This document shows positions 8,701 to 16,134 of a stretch of DNA of 50,385 nt, piece by piece; positions within the stretch are counted from its first letter, which is position 1, and each line of letters begins with the position of its first letter. The position numbers and the translations under genes were made by a program. The notes under the pieces were generated by a model, which was given only the letters and a program-made list of their open reading frames with translations, ran no database searches and had not been told where the DNA came from. This DNA is from Cytophagia bacterium (GTDB lineage Bacteria > Bacteroidota > Bacteroidia > Cytophagales > Spirosomataceae). The stretch is taken from assembly GCA_004293645.1 (NCBI GenBank), contig REAB01000078.1, positions 1-50,385 on the forward strand, given 5' to 3'.

Positions 8701-8864
8701 GTACAAATGGTAATGTCATTGCCCGCGTTGGGTTTGACACATTGGCTGTTTGCTCGAAAATGAGCCAACGTAAACAATAATAAAATCCAAGTAGAGAATT
8801 GATGTGTTTTGGAAAACGTGCATGACACGACTTCCCTGAGGGGGCGCTGGTAAAAAGGTAGCAT
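5709..8864 (-). CDS. Large secreted Cys-rich adhesin-like protein with DUF11 domain
   Basis: 1051 aa. The N-terminus has a hydrophobic segment (WILLLFTLAHFRANS, ~26-40) that looks like a signal peptide. The first 420 residues hold Ig/PKD-like modules with repeating phrases: C-x-G-TT-x-TFG, W-STG-x-T, PTQ-T-Y, GC-x-DT, and PAGQGETWSFLS. A second set of modules with paired Cys follows. A DUF11 domain (DLALSKSISKKKAAVGDNIT..., ~840-945) is next, then a Cys-rich end CCPPDICVPFVIKQTKKGG. No catalytic motif is visible. I infer a cell-surface or extracellular structural or adhesive role. No standard type IX secretion C-terminal domain was recognised. A GTG at Val13 is an alternative start. Confidence 0.8.
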   Translation of the reverse strand: MLPFYQRPLREVVSCTFSKTHQFSTWILLLFTLAHFRANSQCVKPNAGNDITICTASTQLVAPSVGQNWSFLSSSNGSTASVSAGGLATNMNTIGAYRFLLRSGQDATCSDTIIVTRANLTIATLPDNTICPGTTVTFGFQGLSNVDYLWSTGATTATISVRPTQTTPYTVVVTSRTSGCVARDTAVITVSPKPNAGENKIVCNNTTTVTPAGQGETWSFLSFTNPSIPAETATASITQQGAISGLTKAGFYRFVLRNGATCEDTIRIQRRLITLPPINLAPSCPGTTLTFGYTNITDFTYSWSTGDRTARISVAPTQNTNYIVEATETATGCTGTDTVKITLKPAPDLVLVSSVCSQNNSKYVTTITTTNGAVITSNAGTISGSGTSFVITVGADTSQYTITATLDGCRRRLVINKPDCNCPVISNPTAQAAAICAGTATTLTAAGCAAGTTVKWYSNVGLSTEVGSGNSFLTPNLIQNTDYYVACVSNANPICKSSGLRVTVSIAPRPSFNITAQNPACQGITPLNNGSVRITTAAVGNRYRFNTTGFGTLPTTATGSDTIKALPTTIAQNIANSTPSTTYYIRVFSGAGCSKDTSVTITPTLCQPNNCPQLRLIGGSADEACSGTTYLSLGAPMRVKTSTPSDSVRFVYFTAPTGTPYVGGTLIAMRLPASDSIATLGDNLPGFGRQLLPANTGTTPVTYYVYAILKNFPTNTTCVIPAALKTYTLNPLPKFTTEAVEACQGDSTFKVNVRITSSGSFKIVVATGITTAGSGSNPQGILQTINNASGSGAVTQLTLKTTGDFIIFVTDAKGCTETGSAPKPTFKVCNGTTYDLALSKSISKKKAAVGDNITYTLKVWNEGQGKATGVSVKDALNAGVVYSTHTTAFGNYNPTTKIWTIGELAVGDTVTLLISAKVVAQGVWFNTAEICTMNEKDEDSTPCNEKDGEDDLDRECFSVPISLCTGEEIEVRVPNTYGTVRWIKDNDASFTATGNTLLISKSGVYRFTATLGDCPAEGCCPIEVIVADCCPPDICVPFVIKQTKKGGKPIK

Positions 8865-9244
8865 GTGGAGTAGGGTAAAGCGTTAAACGGCAATCAAAAC
8901 TAAACGAAAAACATTTTACGACAACAACAAAAAAACCGTTTATCTTTAAACGTTGTCTAAAAACAAATTTCATTCAACAGTAATGCAGCAACAATTATAC
9001 CAAAATCCCAAAACCCTCATTATTTTGCCAATAATGAGGGTTAATTTGAAGACAAAAGCCTACAGGCTCAAATGGAGCAAAAAATAATTCCGTAAATTAC
9101 TTTTCTCAAATTCCGTGCCAATATTTAGAGTTTAATGAGATAAATTATCCAACGGAAAAATTGAATCTTTTTGAGTTTGAAAAATCAGTTCTACGAAACG
9201 TTTTGATAAATTGCGCCCTCAAAAAATAAAACCAAACCTCTGTA
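8865..9244. other. 380-bp intergenic region with a strong palindrome
   Basis: Lies between the divergent surface-protein and ROK kinase genes. The only structure I see is a perfect 13-bp inverted repeat, AACCCTCATTATT (9012-9024) with AATAATGAGGGTT (9030-9042), loop TTGCC. It lacks a U-tract long enough for a convincing terminator and could be a leader hairpin or protein-binding site. A 34-codon frame (8983-9087) spans it but has no recognisable features. Confidence 0.5.
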
Positions 9245-10171
9245 ATGAACACGATTTGGGGAATTGACCTCGGTGGCACCAAAATCGAAGGCGTTATCTT
9301 GTCGGCGGCCTCGCCCGATGCCGTCCTTATTCGCAAACGCATTGACACCGAAGCGCACTTGGGTTATCGGCACATTGTGGCCCAGATTCAGCGTTTGGTG
9401 CAAGAGCTGTCTGCCCAAACAGGCTACCGCGCCGAACAAATTGGCATAGCCACCCCTGGCACGCTCAACCCTTCTACCCAAACCATGAAAAATAGCAATA
9501 CCGTTTGCCTCAACGGTATGCCCCTCAAAGTCGATCTCGAAAACGCCCTCAAAATACCCGTCAAAATGGCCAACGATGCCAATTGTTTTGCGTTGGCCGA
9601 GGCTACCATGGGCATTATTCCCGACGTAGTTCCCAACTTTCAGTGCGTTTTTGGAGTTATAATGGGAACGGGTGTGGGTGGTGGTGTGGTGTTTAAGGGC
9701 AAAGACGGCCAGCCAGTGGTACTAAACGGTTTGCAAGGAATAGGCGGAGAATGGGGCCACAACGTGCTCGAACACAACGGCTACGAATGCTATTGCGGCA
9801 AACGCGGCTGCACCGAGCAAGTGCTTTCTGGGCCTGCTTTGCAGCGCTATTACCACCAAATAAGTGGCCAAAAATTGAATTTAAAAGAAATTATAGTCCG
9901 ATTTAAGGAAGATTCTGACCCGCATGCCACCCAAACCGTAGAGCGGATGTTGGATTTTTTTGGACAAGGTATTTCAACGCTCATCAACGTGCTCGACCCC
10001 GATGCCATTGTGCTGGGTGGCGGCGTGGGCAATATAGACCTGCTCTATACCGAAGGAATAGAACACATAAAAAAGTATATTTTTAACAGTAAAATAGTAG
10101 AAACACCCATTCTAAGACCCAAACTCGGCGACAGCGCAGGCGTATTTGGCGCAGCAATGCTGGTTTGTTGA
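9245..10171 (+). CDS. ROK-family sugar kinase
   Basis: 308 aa, normal for ROK kinases. It opens with the phosphate-binding motif GIDLGGTKIEG. NDANCFALAEA (~114-124) carries the catalytic Asp, followed by GTGVGGGVV (~143-151). The zinc module is GGEWGHN...CYCGKRGCTEQ with its His and three Cys. IVLGGGVGN near residue 262 closes the nucleotide site. It phosphorylates a hexose such as glucose, N-acetylglucosamine or N-acetylmannosamine using ATP; which one is not decidable here. Not in an obvious operon: a dispersed repeat follows 15 bp after the stop. Confidence 0.9.
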   Translation: MNTIWGIDLGGTKIEGVILSAASPDAVLIRKRIDTEAHLGYRHIVAQIQRLVQELSAQTGYRAEQIGIATPGTLNPSTQTMKNSNTVCLNGMPLKVDLENALKIPVKMANDANCFALAEATMGIIPDVVPNFQCVFGVIMGTGVGGGVVFKGKDGQPVVLNGLQGIGGEWGHNVLEHNGYECYCGKRGCTEQVLSGPALQRYYHQISGQKLNLKEIIVRFKEDSDPHATQTVERMLDFFGQGISTLINVLDPDAIVLGGGVGNIDLLYTEGIEHIKKYIFNSKIVETPILRPKLGDSAGVFGAAMLVC

Positions 10172-10186
10172 GAAATCAAATATCAA

Positions 10187-10332
10187 ATAAGTACTTACTT
10201 GTAATTGTTTGTAATTATAGTAATTTTTTGTAATTGTCTGTTTACCAATTTATTACTACCAAATTACCCTTTATTACAAATCAAAAATAATATAATCGCA
10301 GCGGCGAACCGCCTATTTCTGCCCAACTACTT
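10187..10332 (+). repeat. Dispersed ~150-bp intergenic repeat, copy A
   Basis: Begins AATAAGTACTTACTTGTAATT and ends GCCTATTTCTGCCCAACTACTTA. The same sequence, clearly recognisable throughout, is found inverted at 43937-44085, and its first third again at 15968-16020. It contains an AT-rich half, a GC-rich GCGGCGAACCGCC hairpin and the TAAGTACTTA palindrome. No open frame. Confidence 0.85.
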
Positions 10333-10359
10333 ATCAGATATCAGATAACAAATATCAGA
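10332..10359. repeat. Heptanucleotide tract (TATCAGA)
   Basis: Four units in phase: TATCAGA, TATCAGA, TAACAAA, TATCAGA. It directly continues copy A of the dispersed repeat and lies about 44 bp upstream of the EVE-domain gene. Confidence 0.75.
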
Positions 10360-10402
10360 CTTCAAGTCTCACGGGTAGCCCCGATTCTAAAACCTTAAAA
10401 AA

Positions 10403-10819
10403 ATGAACCATTGGTTGGTAAAATCTGAACCTTTTGTGTATAGTTATGACGACCTCCAACGCGACGGACGCGGCACTTGGGACGGCGTGCGCAATTACCA
10501 AGCCCGCAACAACCTCCAAGCCATGCGCCTCAACGACTTGGTGCTGTTTTATCACAGCAACGAAGGCTTGGCCGTGGTGGGGGTAGCCCAAGTTATGAAA
10601 GAAGCCTACCCCGACCCCACCACCGACGATGCCCGCTGGGTGGTGGTAGATTTAGCCCCCGTTTTGCGCCTCGACCGCCCCGTAACGCTGGCCCAAATCA
10701 AGACCGACAATAGATTAAATGAGATTGCGTTAATCAAACAATCGCGGTTGTCGGTGATGCCCATTAAGCCCCAAGAATTTGACCTCATTTTAAGTTTAGG
10801 AACCCATGAAAACAATTAA
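10403..10819 (+). CDS. EVE-domain protein
   Basis: 138 aa, a complete single EVE domain. Signatures are the N-terminal MNHWLVKSEPFVYSYDDL, GTWDGVRNYQARNNL (the aromatic-cage region) and DLVLFYHSNEGLAVVGVAQV. EVE domains belong to the PUA-like fold and bind modified bases such as 5-methylcytosine or its derivatives (family knowledge). The role of stand-alone versions is unclear. Its last 14 bp overlap the next gene and a methyltransferase follows in the same run, so an RNA-modification context is possible. Confidence 0.92.
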   Translation: MNHWLVKSEPFVYSYDDLQRDGRGTWDGVRNYQARNNLQAMRLNDLVLFYHSNEGLAVVGVAQVMKEAYPDPTTDDARWVVVDLAPVLRLDRPVTLAQIKTDNRLNEIALIKQSRLSVMPIKPQEFDLILSLGTHENN

Positions 10820-12446
10820 TCACAACCACAAATTATTTGCTATTTGCCGTTTGCGGCCCGTATTTTTATACTTTTCACTTTTCACTTTCCACTTTTCACT
10901 TTTCACTTTTTACCTTACACCTTACACCTTCGGCCAAAACCTCAAACGGCTCGAACTGCCCGTACCCAACAATGCCGAGTTGTTTCATACCATTCCGTTG
11001 GGCCCCAAAGGCGTGCTGTTGGTGTCGCAAATTGCCAAAAACTCGTTCAATCTCGCCAAGTTTAGTGCCGATTTGGAGCGCGACTGGAGCGTAAACGGTA
11101 ACGTTGAAGACAACCTCGAATTTGTGCGGTCGTCGTTTGATGGGGAGTCGGTTTATTTGTTGTTTAGCCGCGCCCGTACCGATTTTTATCAAGTCGTAAA
11201 AGTGAGCGTAGGCCCCGGTTTTGTAGAAACGTTTTTCTTGTCGGCGGTCGAGCGGTTTCAAATTACCGATTTTCAAACCGTCAATTATTCGGTGTTTATG
11301 GCGGGTACCGTGCGCGACGAGCCGCTGTTGCTTTATACTAATTTGGCTACCAAAAAAAGTAAAATATTGCCAGGAGTAACGCAAGCCAATACCGTGATTC
11401 AGTCGGTTGAGCTCGACACTACCCACCAAGTAATGAATGTGATATACGCCGCCCGCAAAGGCCGCGAAGTCAAACTTATTGCCAAAACTTTCGACCAAGA
11501 CGGCCAGCCAGTGGGGCAAGTATTGGTAGAACCCGAACCCGACTATTCCCTGCTCAATGGGCGGCTTTTTATGATGAACGATTCGACCAAACTGCTCATT
11601 GGTACGTACGGTTTTCGGAATATGCAGGCTTCGGGTAACTCGTCTTCGCAAGGGTTGTTTTTGAGCAAAGTAGTTTACGACCAAGTAGAATTTACGCAAT
11701 ACCACAGTTTTACTAATTTTCAGAATTTCTTCAATTTTATGAGCGAGCGCGAGCGCGAACGAATGCAGCGGCGCATTGAACGCAAAAAAGAAGACGGCAG
11801 CGACGTAAAACTCAATTATCGGGTGTTGGTGCACGACATTATTCCGCAAAACGGCAACTATTTGGTGTCGGGCGAGGTATTTTATCCCGAATACCGCAAC
11901 AACAACATGGGCATGGGGCCTTGGGGCATGAACTCGTTTTGGGGCGGCGGCATGGGCGGCTTCAATAACTTTGGGTTTTCGCCTTTTGGGTTGTACAACC
12001 CGTATTTTTTCAACCCGTTTTTTGGGGGGAACCGCTTCAACAACAACGGCCAAGTTTTCAACGGGTTTGTTTATACCCACGCTATTGTGGCGGGTTTTAC
12101 GCCCAAAGGCGAACTAATTTGGGACAACAGCCTGCCCTTCGACAACGTGCGCAGCATGGAACTCAAAGAAAAAATGAAGGTAAAACTCAATGCCGACAAC
12201 ACCGTGGCCATGTTTTATAGCAACAAGGGAGCCATCAAAGCCCAAGTTTTTGACCAAAACAAAGTAGTGGCTAACCTCAACCCCATTGCCATCGCAACCG
12301 AAGAATCGGGCGAGAAAATACGGCAAACTTCGACTGACGAAGTGGTTTTTTGGTACGATAACTATTATTTGGCCTACGGTTACCAGAAAATTGCGGGCAG
12401 CGAAGGCCGCCGCAACGTGTTTTATTTGAACAAAATTGCTTTTTAA
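10806..12446 (+). CDS. Secreted protein of unknown function; signal peptide built from a DNA heptad repeat
   Basis: 546 aa; I do not recognise a family. Residues 23-43 form three seven-residue repeats (FSLFTFH, FSLFTFY, LTPYTFG), followed by QN, a plausible signal-peptide cleavage point. They are encoded by a 7-bp tandem repeat. The mature part looks beta-rich. A low-complexity stretch of Gly, Asn, Met, Phe and Pro (~360-410) resembles a flexible surface loop. The gene overlaps the EVE gene by 14 bp, and its stop shares one base with the next ATG, so the three genes form a coupled operon. Probably periplasmic or outer-envelope. Confidence 0.7.
   Translation: MKTINHNHKLFAICRLRPVFLYFSLFTFHFSLFTFYLTPYTFGQNLKRLELPVPNNAELFHTIPLGPKGVLLVSQIAKNSFNLAKFSADLERDWSVNGNVEDNLEFVRSSFDGESVYLLFSRARTDFYQVVKVSVGPGFVETFFLSAVERFQITDFQTVNYSVFMAGTVRDEPLLLYTNLATKKSKILPGVTQANTVIQSVELDTTHQVMNVIYAARKGREVKLIAKTFDQDGQPVGQVLVEPEPDYSLLNGRLFMMNDSTKLLIGTYGFRNMQASGNSSSQGLFLSKVVYDQVEFTQYHSFTNFQNFFNFMSERERERMQRRIERKKEDGSDVKLNYRVLVHDIIPQNGNYLVSGEVFYPEYRNNNMGMGPWGMNSFWGGGMGGFNNFGFSPFGLYNPYFFNPFFGGNRFNNNGQVFNGFVYTHAIVAGFTPKGELIWDNSLPFDNVRSMELKEKMKVKLNADNTVAMFYSNKGAIKAQVFDQNKVVANLNPIAIATEESGEKIRQTSTDEVVFWYDNYYLAYGYQKIAGSEGRRNVFYLNKIAF
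10871..10933 (+). repeat. Heptanucleotide tract inside a coding sequence
   Basis: Nine consecutive 7-bp units, eight of them clear: CTTTTCA, CTTTTCA, CTTTCCA, CTTTTCA, CTTTTCA, CTTTTTA, CCTTACA, CCTTACA, then CCTTCGG. Three units equal seven codons, so the translation repeats every seven residues in any frame without stops. Confidence 0.92.
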
Positions 12447-13327
12447 TGCAACTCCTCACTCCCCTTCATTGGCAAGAATACGAACTGATTGACAGTGGCA
12501 ACTTTGAAAAATTAGAACGCTTTGGCACGCACGTGCTGGCTCGTCCAGAGCCGCAGGCTATCTGGGACAAACGCCTTTCTGAAACCGAATGGCAGCAATT
12601 GGCGCAGGCCGTTTTTAAGCGCGACAAAAACTCGCCCGAACGCGGAGAGTGGATTTTACAAAAAAATACGCCCGAAAAATGGTGGCTTAATTACCGCCAC
12701 GGCGGGCTTAACTTGAGCCTTAAATGTTCGCTTACTTCGTTTAAGCACGTCGGTATTTTTCCTGAGCAAGCCGCCAACTGGGACTATTTAGGCCAAAAAC
12801 TGCGCCAACTGCCCGTCCCAAAACCCAGCGTACTGAACTTGTTTGCCTACACGGGTGCGGCCTCGGTGGCCGCCCGCCAAACGGGGGCCGACGTAACCCA
12901 CGTGGACGCGGTGAAGCAAGTAGTAACGTGGAGCCGCGAAAACATGGAAGCCAGCAACACCGACAACATCAGGTGGGTGGTAGAAGACGCACTCAAATTT
13001 GTGAAGCGCGAAGTGAAGCGTGGCAAAACCTACAACTGCCTCATTTTAGACCCTCCCGCCTACGGGCGCGGCCCCGAAGGCGAAAAATGGGTACTCGAAG
13101 AACACCTCAACGAACTGCTCAAAAACTGCGCCCAACTCCTCGACCCCGCGCATTTTGTGTTTATTATCAACCTTTATTCAATGGGCTTTTCGGCGTTGAT
13201 TGTTGAGAATTTAGTGCAAAATTGCTTTGAAAAATTGCCCAATGCCGAGTTTGGTGAGTTGTATTTGGCAGACTCAGCCCACAAAAAACTCCCACTTGGC
13301 GTGTTCTATCGGTTTTCGAGCGTGTAG
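12446..13327 (+). CDS. Class I SAM-dependent methyltransferase (RlmI/RlmK-like)
   Basis: 293 aa. An N-terminal ~110-residue part (GEWILQKNTPEKWW..., FKHVGIFPEQAANWDYL) leads into a Rossmann methyltransferase domain. The SAM motif is VLNLFAYTGAASVAARQTG (~residues 130-148), then THVDAVKQVV, and the catalytic-type motif ILDPPAYGRGPEG (~196-208). This matches the family of 23S rRNA cytosine methyltransferases RlmI/RlmK, but the PUA domain at the N-terminus of RlmI is absent. The substrate is therefore uncertain. It is translationally coupled to the secreted-protein gene upstream (TAATG). Confidence 0.82.
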   Translation: MQLLTPLHWQEYELIDSGNFEKLERFGTHVLARPEPQAIWDKRLSETEWQQLAQAVFKRDKNSPERGEWILQKNTPEKWWLNYRHGGLNLSLKCSLTSFKHVGIFPEQAANWDYLGQKLRQLPVPKPSVLNLFAYTGAASVAARQTGADVTHVDAVKQVVTWSRENMEASNTDNIRWVVEDALKFVKREVKRGKTYNCLILDPPAYGRGPEGEKWVLEEHLNELLKNCAQLLDPAHFVFIINLYSMGFSALIVENLVQNCFEKLPNAEFGELYLADSAHKKLPLGVFYRFSSV

Positions 13328-13505
13328 GGTTCCCACAACTTCACACCCATGCGCTTGGCTTCAGAAAAAGGCAGATTTAATATAGATATTCTGGCTAAAA
13401 AATGCTCCAATTAATAAGCCCGTTAAATAAAAAAGCAAGTATTCGTTTGGGCATTTTTCAAAAATATGCTTATTTTGTCTATTAAACACCACCCCACCAC
13501 TGCCC

Positions 13506-14012
13506 GTGAAAAACGAAACAGCCCTTTTTAATTTTAAAGATCTCATTGCTTACTTCTTAATTGCTGGTACGGGGGCGGCGGTACAACTGGTGGTGGGCAG
13601 TTTTTTTCGCAATTATACCAGCTTTTTTACCTCGGTTACGTTGGGCTATATTGTGTCGTTTGGGGTGGGTTTTGTACTTACCAAACTGTTTGCTTTCGAT
13701 GCCCGCAACACCAACAAAACCCGCCGCGAAATGGTCAAATTTGTGATGGTGGCCGCTTTTTCGTTTGGTGTTATGATGGGTGTGGCCTTTGTTACGCTCA
13801 GTATATTGCATCGCATCAGTGCCAAAGACATGGTTTATCACATACCTTTTGAGTTTTTACCACAAAAATACCGCGACATCAACGTCTCCGAGGCATCTTC
13901 TACGTTCGCGGGTATGGGTTTTAGTTTTGTGAGCAATTACGTTTTGCACAAAACCTTCACTTTCAAAAATACGGGTTTTTATGACCGTGCCAAAACCGTT
14001 TTGAATTTATAG
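13506..14012 (+). CDS. GtrA-family membrane protein
   Basis: 168 aa from a GTG start; no in-frame ATG is close upstream. Four hydrophobic segments and a positively charged loop fit the GtrA/DPMS-associated family. Signatures are LIAYFLIAGTGAAVQLVV at the N-terminus, GYIVSFGVGFVLTKLFAFD in the middle and FVSNYVLHKTFTFK at the C-terminus. Family members help move or assemble lipid-linked sugars across the inner membrane. It has no glycosyltransferase neighbour here and is convergent with the next gene at only 15 bp. Confidence 0.85.
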   Translation: MKNETALFNFKDLIAYFLIAGTGAAVQLVVGSFFRNYTSFFTSVTLGYIVSFGVGFVLTKLFAFDARNTNKTRREMVKFVMVAAFSFGVMMGVAFVTLSILHRISAKDMVYHIPFEFLPQKYRDINVSEASSTFAGMGFSFVSNYVLHKTFTFKNTGFYDRAKTVLNL

Positions 14013-14027
14013 AAAACGGCTGGCTGG

Positions 14028-15257
14028 CTACTTTTGTAAAGTTTCTAAGATTTGGCGCATGGCCGCCGTGGGGACAATGTAGTTGTTTATACCCCAAAGT
14101 TTATCTTCGTATTTGGCCACAAATTGCGTTTCAAAGGCATCGGTATTGAGCAAAATATCTGTTTCGGGTATGCGCGTACCGTTGCTTTTTAGAATGTCGG
14201 TAGTTACAAAATGCAGCCTAATACTGCCCGTTATTTTCTTTTTGTTTTGTTCAAACTCGGTGTCGAGCCGCAGTTGGTAGTCTTGTAGGTGGTATTTTTT
14301 GCCAAACGGTTTATAGTTTACTTCGCTGTAAAGTCGCTTGGGTTCGCGCTTGGTTTTGCCAAACAATTTATCGGTTCCGCTTACTTTCATCACATCTTTT
14401 ACGCCCTCTGGGGTCATTTCGTAGGCTATTTTTACAATGGCCGAGTCGGCACTATTGATGCATATTATGCCATTGCGGGCGGCTTTTATGCTGGCCCGAA
14501 CGGGCGAAAACCGCACTTGATAAACGGGTTTGTCCAAATAATAACTGATGGTGTCGTCTATCTGAAAGCTGTAATCGTTCAAATTATTGCCTTCCAAATA
14601 TTCGGGAATTCCAACCTCGATGGCGTGCGTTACAATGACAGCCCCGTTTGGAAAAGAATAACTTTCTAAGGCTGGAGAGCGATTTTGGCTCGCAAAAACG
14701 CGCCCGCGCGTGGCGCGTACTCTTTCGGGTAGTAAGGTTTTGGGGCGCGGGTCTTTTTCGGTTTGTACGGTGGCTTCTTTGATTTCTACGTACGCCTCGT
14801 CTTGTTGGAGTGTTTCTTGGTAAAAGCCATTGAGTAAGTAGGGGTTTTCGGGATAATTTTTCTTGATTTTGGCCAATGCTTCGCGCACCAAGCCGAAGGC
14901 TTCAAAACGTTTGACAAACGAGCTGTCCATTCGTTGCGGGCGAGCCGGTTCGAGTTCTATCAACACGTCTTTTTGGTTGGGCTGGTAGCTGGATGCTTTT
15001 TTTGCAAACGTGCGGTAGCCCAACACCGCTACCACCAAGTTGGAGTCGGAGGTGATGCGCGGAAAACGGTAAAAAAACTGCCCTTCGTCGTTGGTAATTA
15101 TCCCCGTTCCTTTGGTCAAAATGCCCACGTAAGCGTGCGGCACGGGGCGTTGGGTTTGTTTGTCAATTACTTTGCCCGAAAGTGTCAAATAACCTTGGGC
15201 TTGCAACTGCGAATTGGCTAAAGAGAGTAAAAAAAAGAAAAATAAAGCGAAACGCAT
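14028..15257 (-). CDS. Secreted protein with carboxypeptidase-regulatory-like domain
   Basis: 409 aa. The signal peptide is clear (MRFALFFFFLLSLANSQLQA). A CarboxypepD-reg-like beta sandwich follows (~residues 25-105): LTLSGKVIDKQTQRPVPHAYVGI, GTGIITNDEGQFFYRFP, VAVLGYRTF. The rest (110-409) is a conserved Bacteroidota extension of unknown function, with no TonB plug or barrel. Related proteins sit at the outer membrane, but the precise role is not known. Downstream of tdk on the same strand, across a heptad tract. Confidence 0.8.
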   Translation of the reverse strand: MRFALFFFFLLSLANSQLQAQGYLTLSGKVIDKQTQRPVPHAYVGILTKGTGIITNDEGQFFYRFPRITSDSNLVVAVLGYRTFAKKASSYQPNQKDVLIELEPARPQRMDSSFVKRFEAFGLVREALAKIKKNYPENPYLLNGFYQETLQQDEAYVEIKEATVQTEKDPRPKTLLPERVRATRGRVFASQNRSPALESYSFPNGAVIVTHAIEVGIPEYLEGNNLNDYSFQIDDTISYYLDKPVYQVRFSPVRASIKAARNGIICINSADSAIVKIAYEMTPEGVKDVMKVSGTDKLFGKTKREPKRLYSEVNYKPFGKKYHLQDYQLRLDTEFEQNKKKITGSIRLHFVTTDILKSNGTRIPETDILLNTDAFETQFVAKYEDKLWGINNYIVPTAAMRQILETLQK

Positions 15258-15289
15258 GAGCGAGTATGGAGGAGGTGAATTTGTTATTC

Positions 15290-15338
15290 TGATATTTGAT
15301 ATTTGATATTTCTGTTATTTGTTATTTGATATCTGTTC
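15290..15338. repeat. Heptanucleotide tract (TGATATT / TTTGTTA)
   Basis: Seven units in phase: three perfect TGATATT, then TCTGTTA, TTTGTTA, TTTGATA, TCTGTTC. It lies 33 bp upstream of the regulatory-domain protein start (15257) and touches the thymidine kinase stop. Confidence 0.85.
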
Positions 15339-15918
15339 AGTCTGTTTTGTCGTCTAAATTGTAGCAGCGGCGGCAGCGGGCTTCGTAGCTGTCGGTTTCG
15401 CCGAGCAAAATTTTGTCTTTCGAGGCCGCTTTTCGGTACGAATACTGGGCTACTTCGCCGCATACCATGCAAATGGCGTGAACCTTGGTAACGTACTCGG
15501 CCATGGCTACAAGTTGCGGCATACTGCCAAACGGCACTCCCTGAAAATCCATGTCTAAGCCCGCCACAATGACGCGCTTGCCGCCGTTAGCGAGTTTATT
15601 GCAAACGTCAATAAGAGCGGTGTCAAAAAATTGGGCTTCGTCAATGCCCACCACGTCGCAATTGCCCGCAAAGAGCAAAATTTCTTCGGCACTTTGCACG
15701 GGCGTAGAGCGAATGGAGTTTTCATTGTGCGAAACAATGTCTTGGTCGTGGTAGCGTTTGTCCAACGACGGTTTGAATATCTCTACTTGTTGTCGTGCTA
15801 TTTTGGCGCGGTTTAAGCGTCGAATCAATTCTTCGGTTTTGCCCGAAAACATAGAGCCACAAATTATTTCAATCCATCCCCGGTGCTGACTGTGGTGGGG
15901 AGTAGGTTCAATAAACAT
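15337..15918 (-). CDS. tdk: Thymidine kinase (type II)
   Basis: 193 aa, the normal length. The P-loop is GSMFSGKT (21-28). The lid and phosphate region contains the catalytic Glu in GIDEAQFFD (E94). The structural zinc site has two Cys pairs, C150/C153 (CMVC) and C182/C185 (CRRC). [16 protein letters not shown] (~121-136) is the thymidine-binding segment. It phosphorylates thymidine with ATP in the salvage pathway in the cytoplasm. The CNT nucleoside transporter elsewhere in the window could supply substrate (inference). Confidence 0.96.
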   Translation of the reverse strand: MFIEPTPHHSQHRGWIEIICGSMFSGKTEELIRRLNRAKIARQQVEIFKPSLDKRYHDQDIVSHNENSIRSTPVQSAEEILLFAGNCDVVGIDEAQFFDTALIDVCNKLANGGKRVIVAGLDMDFQGVPFGSMPQLVAMAEYVTKVHAICMVCGEVAQYSYRKAASKDKILLGETDSYEARCRRCYNLDDKTD

Positions 15919-15967
15919 ATTTTGAAATATTTTAGTAAATACCCCTTTTAAATAAAAAGAGTGTCTG

Positions 15968-16020
15968 GTAAGTACTTACTGGTCATTATTTGCAATGATA
16001 GTAATTCGTTGTAATTGGCC
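15968..16020 (+). repeat. Dispersed intergenic repeat, partial copy C
   Basis: GTAAGTACTTACTGGTCATT onward to GTAATTGG matches the first third of copies at 10187-10332 and 43937-44085 (inverted). The 12-bp palindrome GTAAGTACTTAC is perfect here. The following GC-rich half is replaced by unrelated sequence that also contains a CCGCGATTCGC element. Confidence 0.7.
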
Positions 16021-16134
16021 ACACGAGCAACCCCGCGATTCGCAGTGGGAAGTTATAAAAAACAATCTAAATCGCAAAATTTGGGGTAGAAAATGCAAGT
16101 ATTCAATACGTTTGTATTGTGATAGGCACAAAAC

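Noticed and set aside
8983..9087. 34-codon frame across the palindrome upstream of the ROK kinase
   Set aside because: Short, spans a perfect hairpin, and shows no signal or motif; non-coding structure is the simpler reading.
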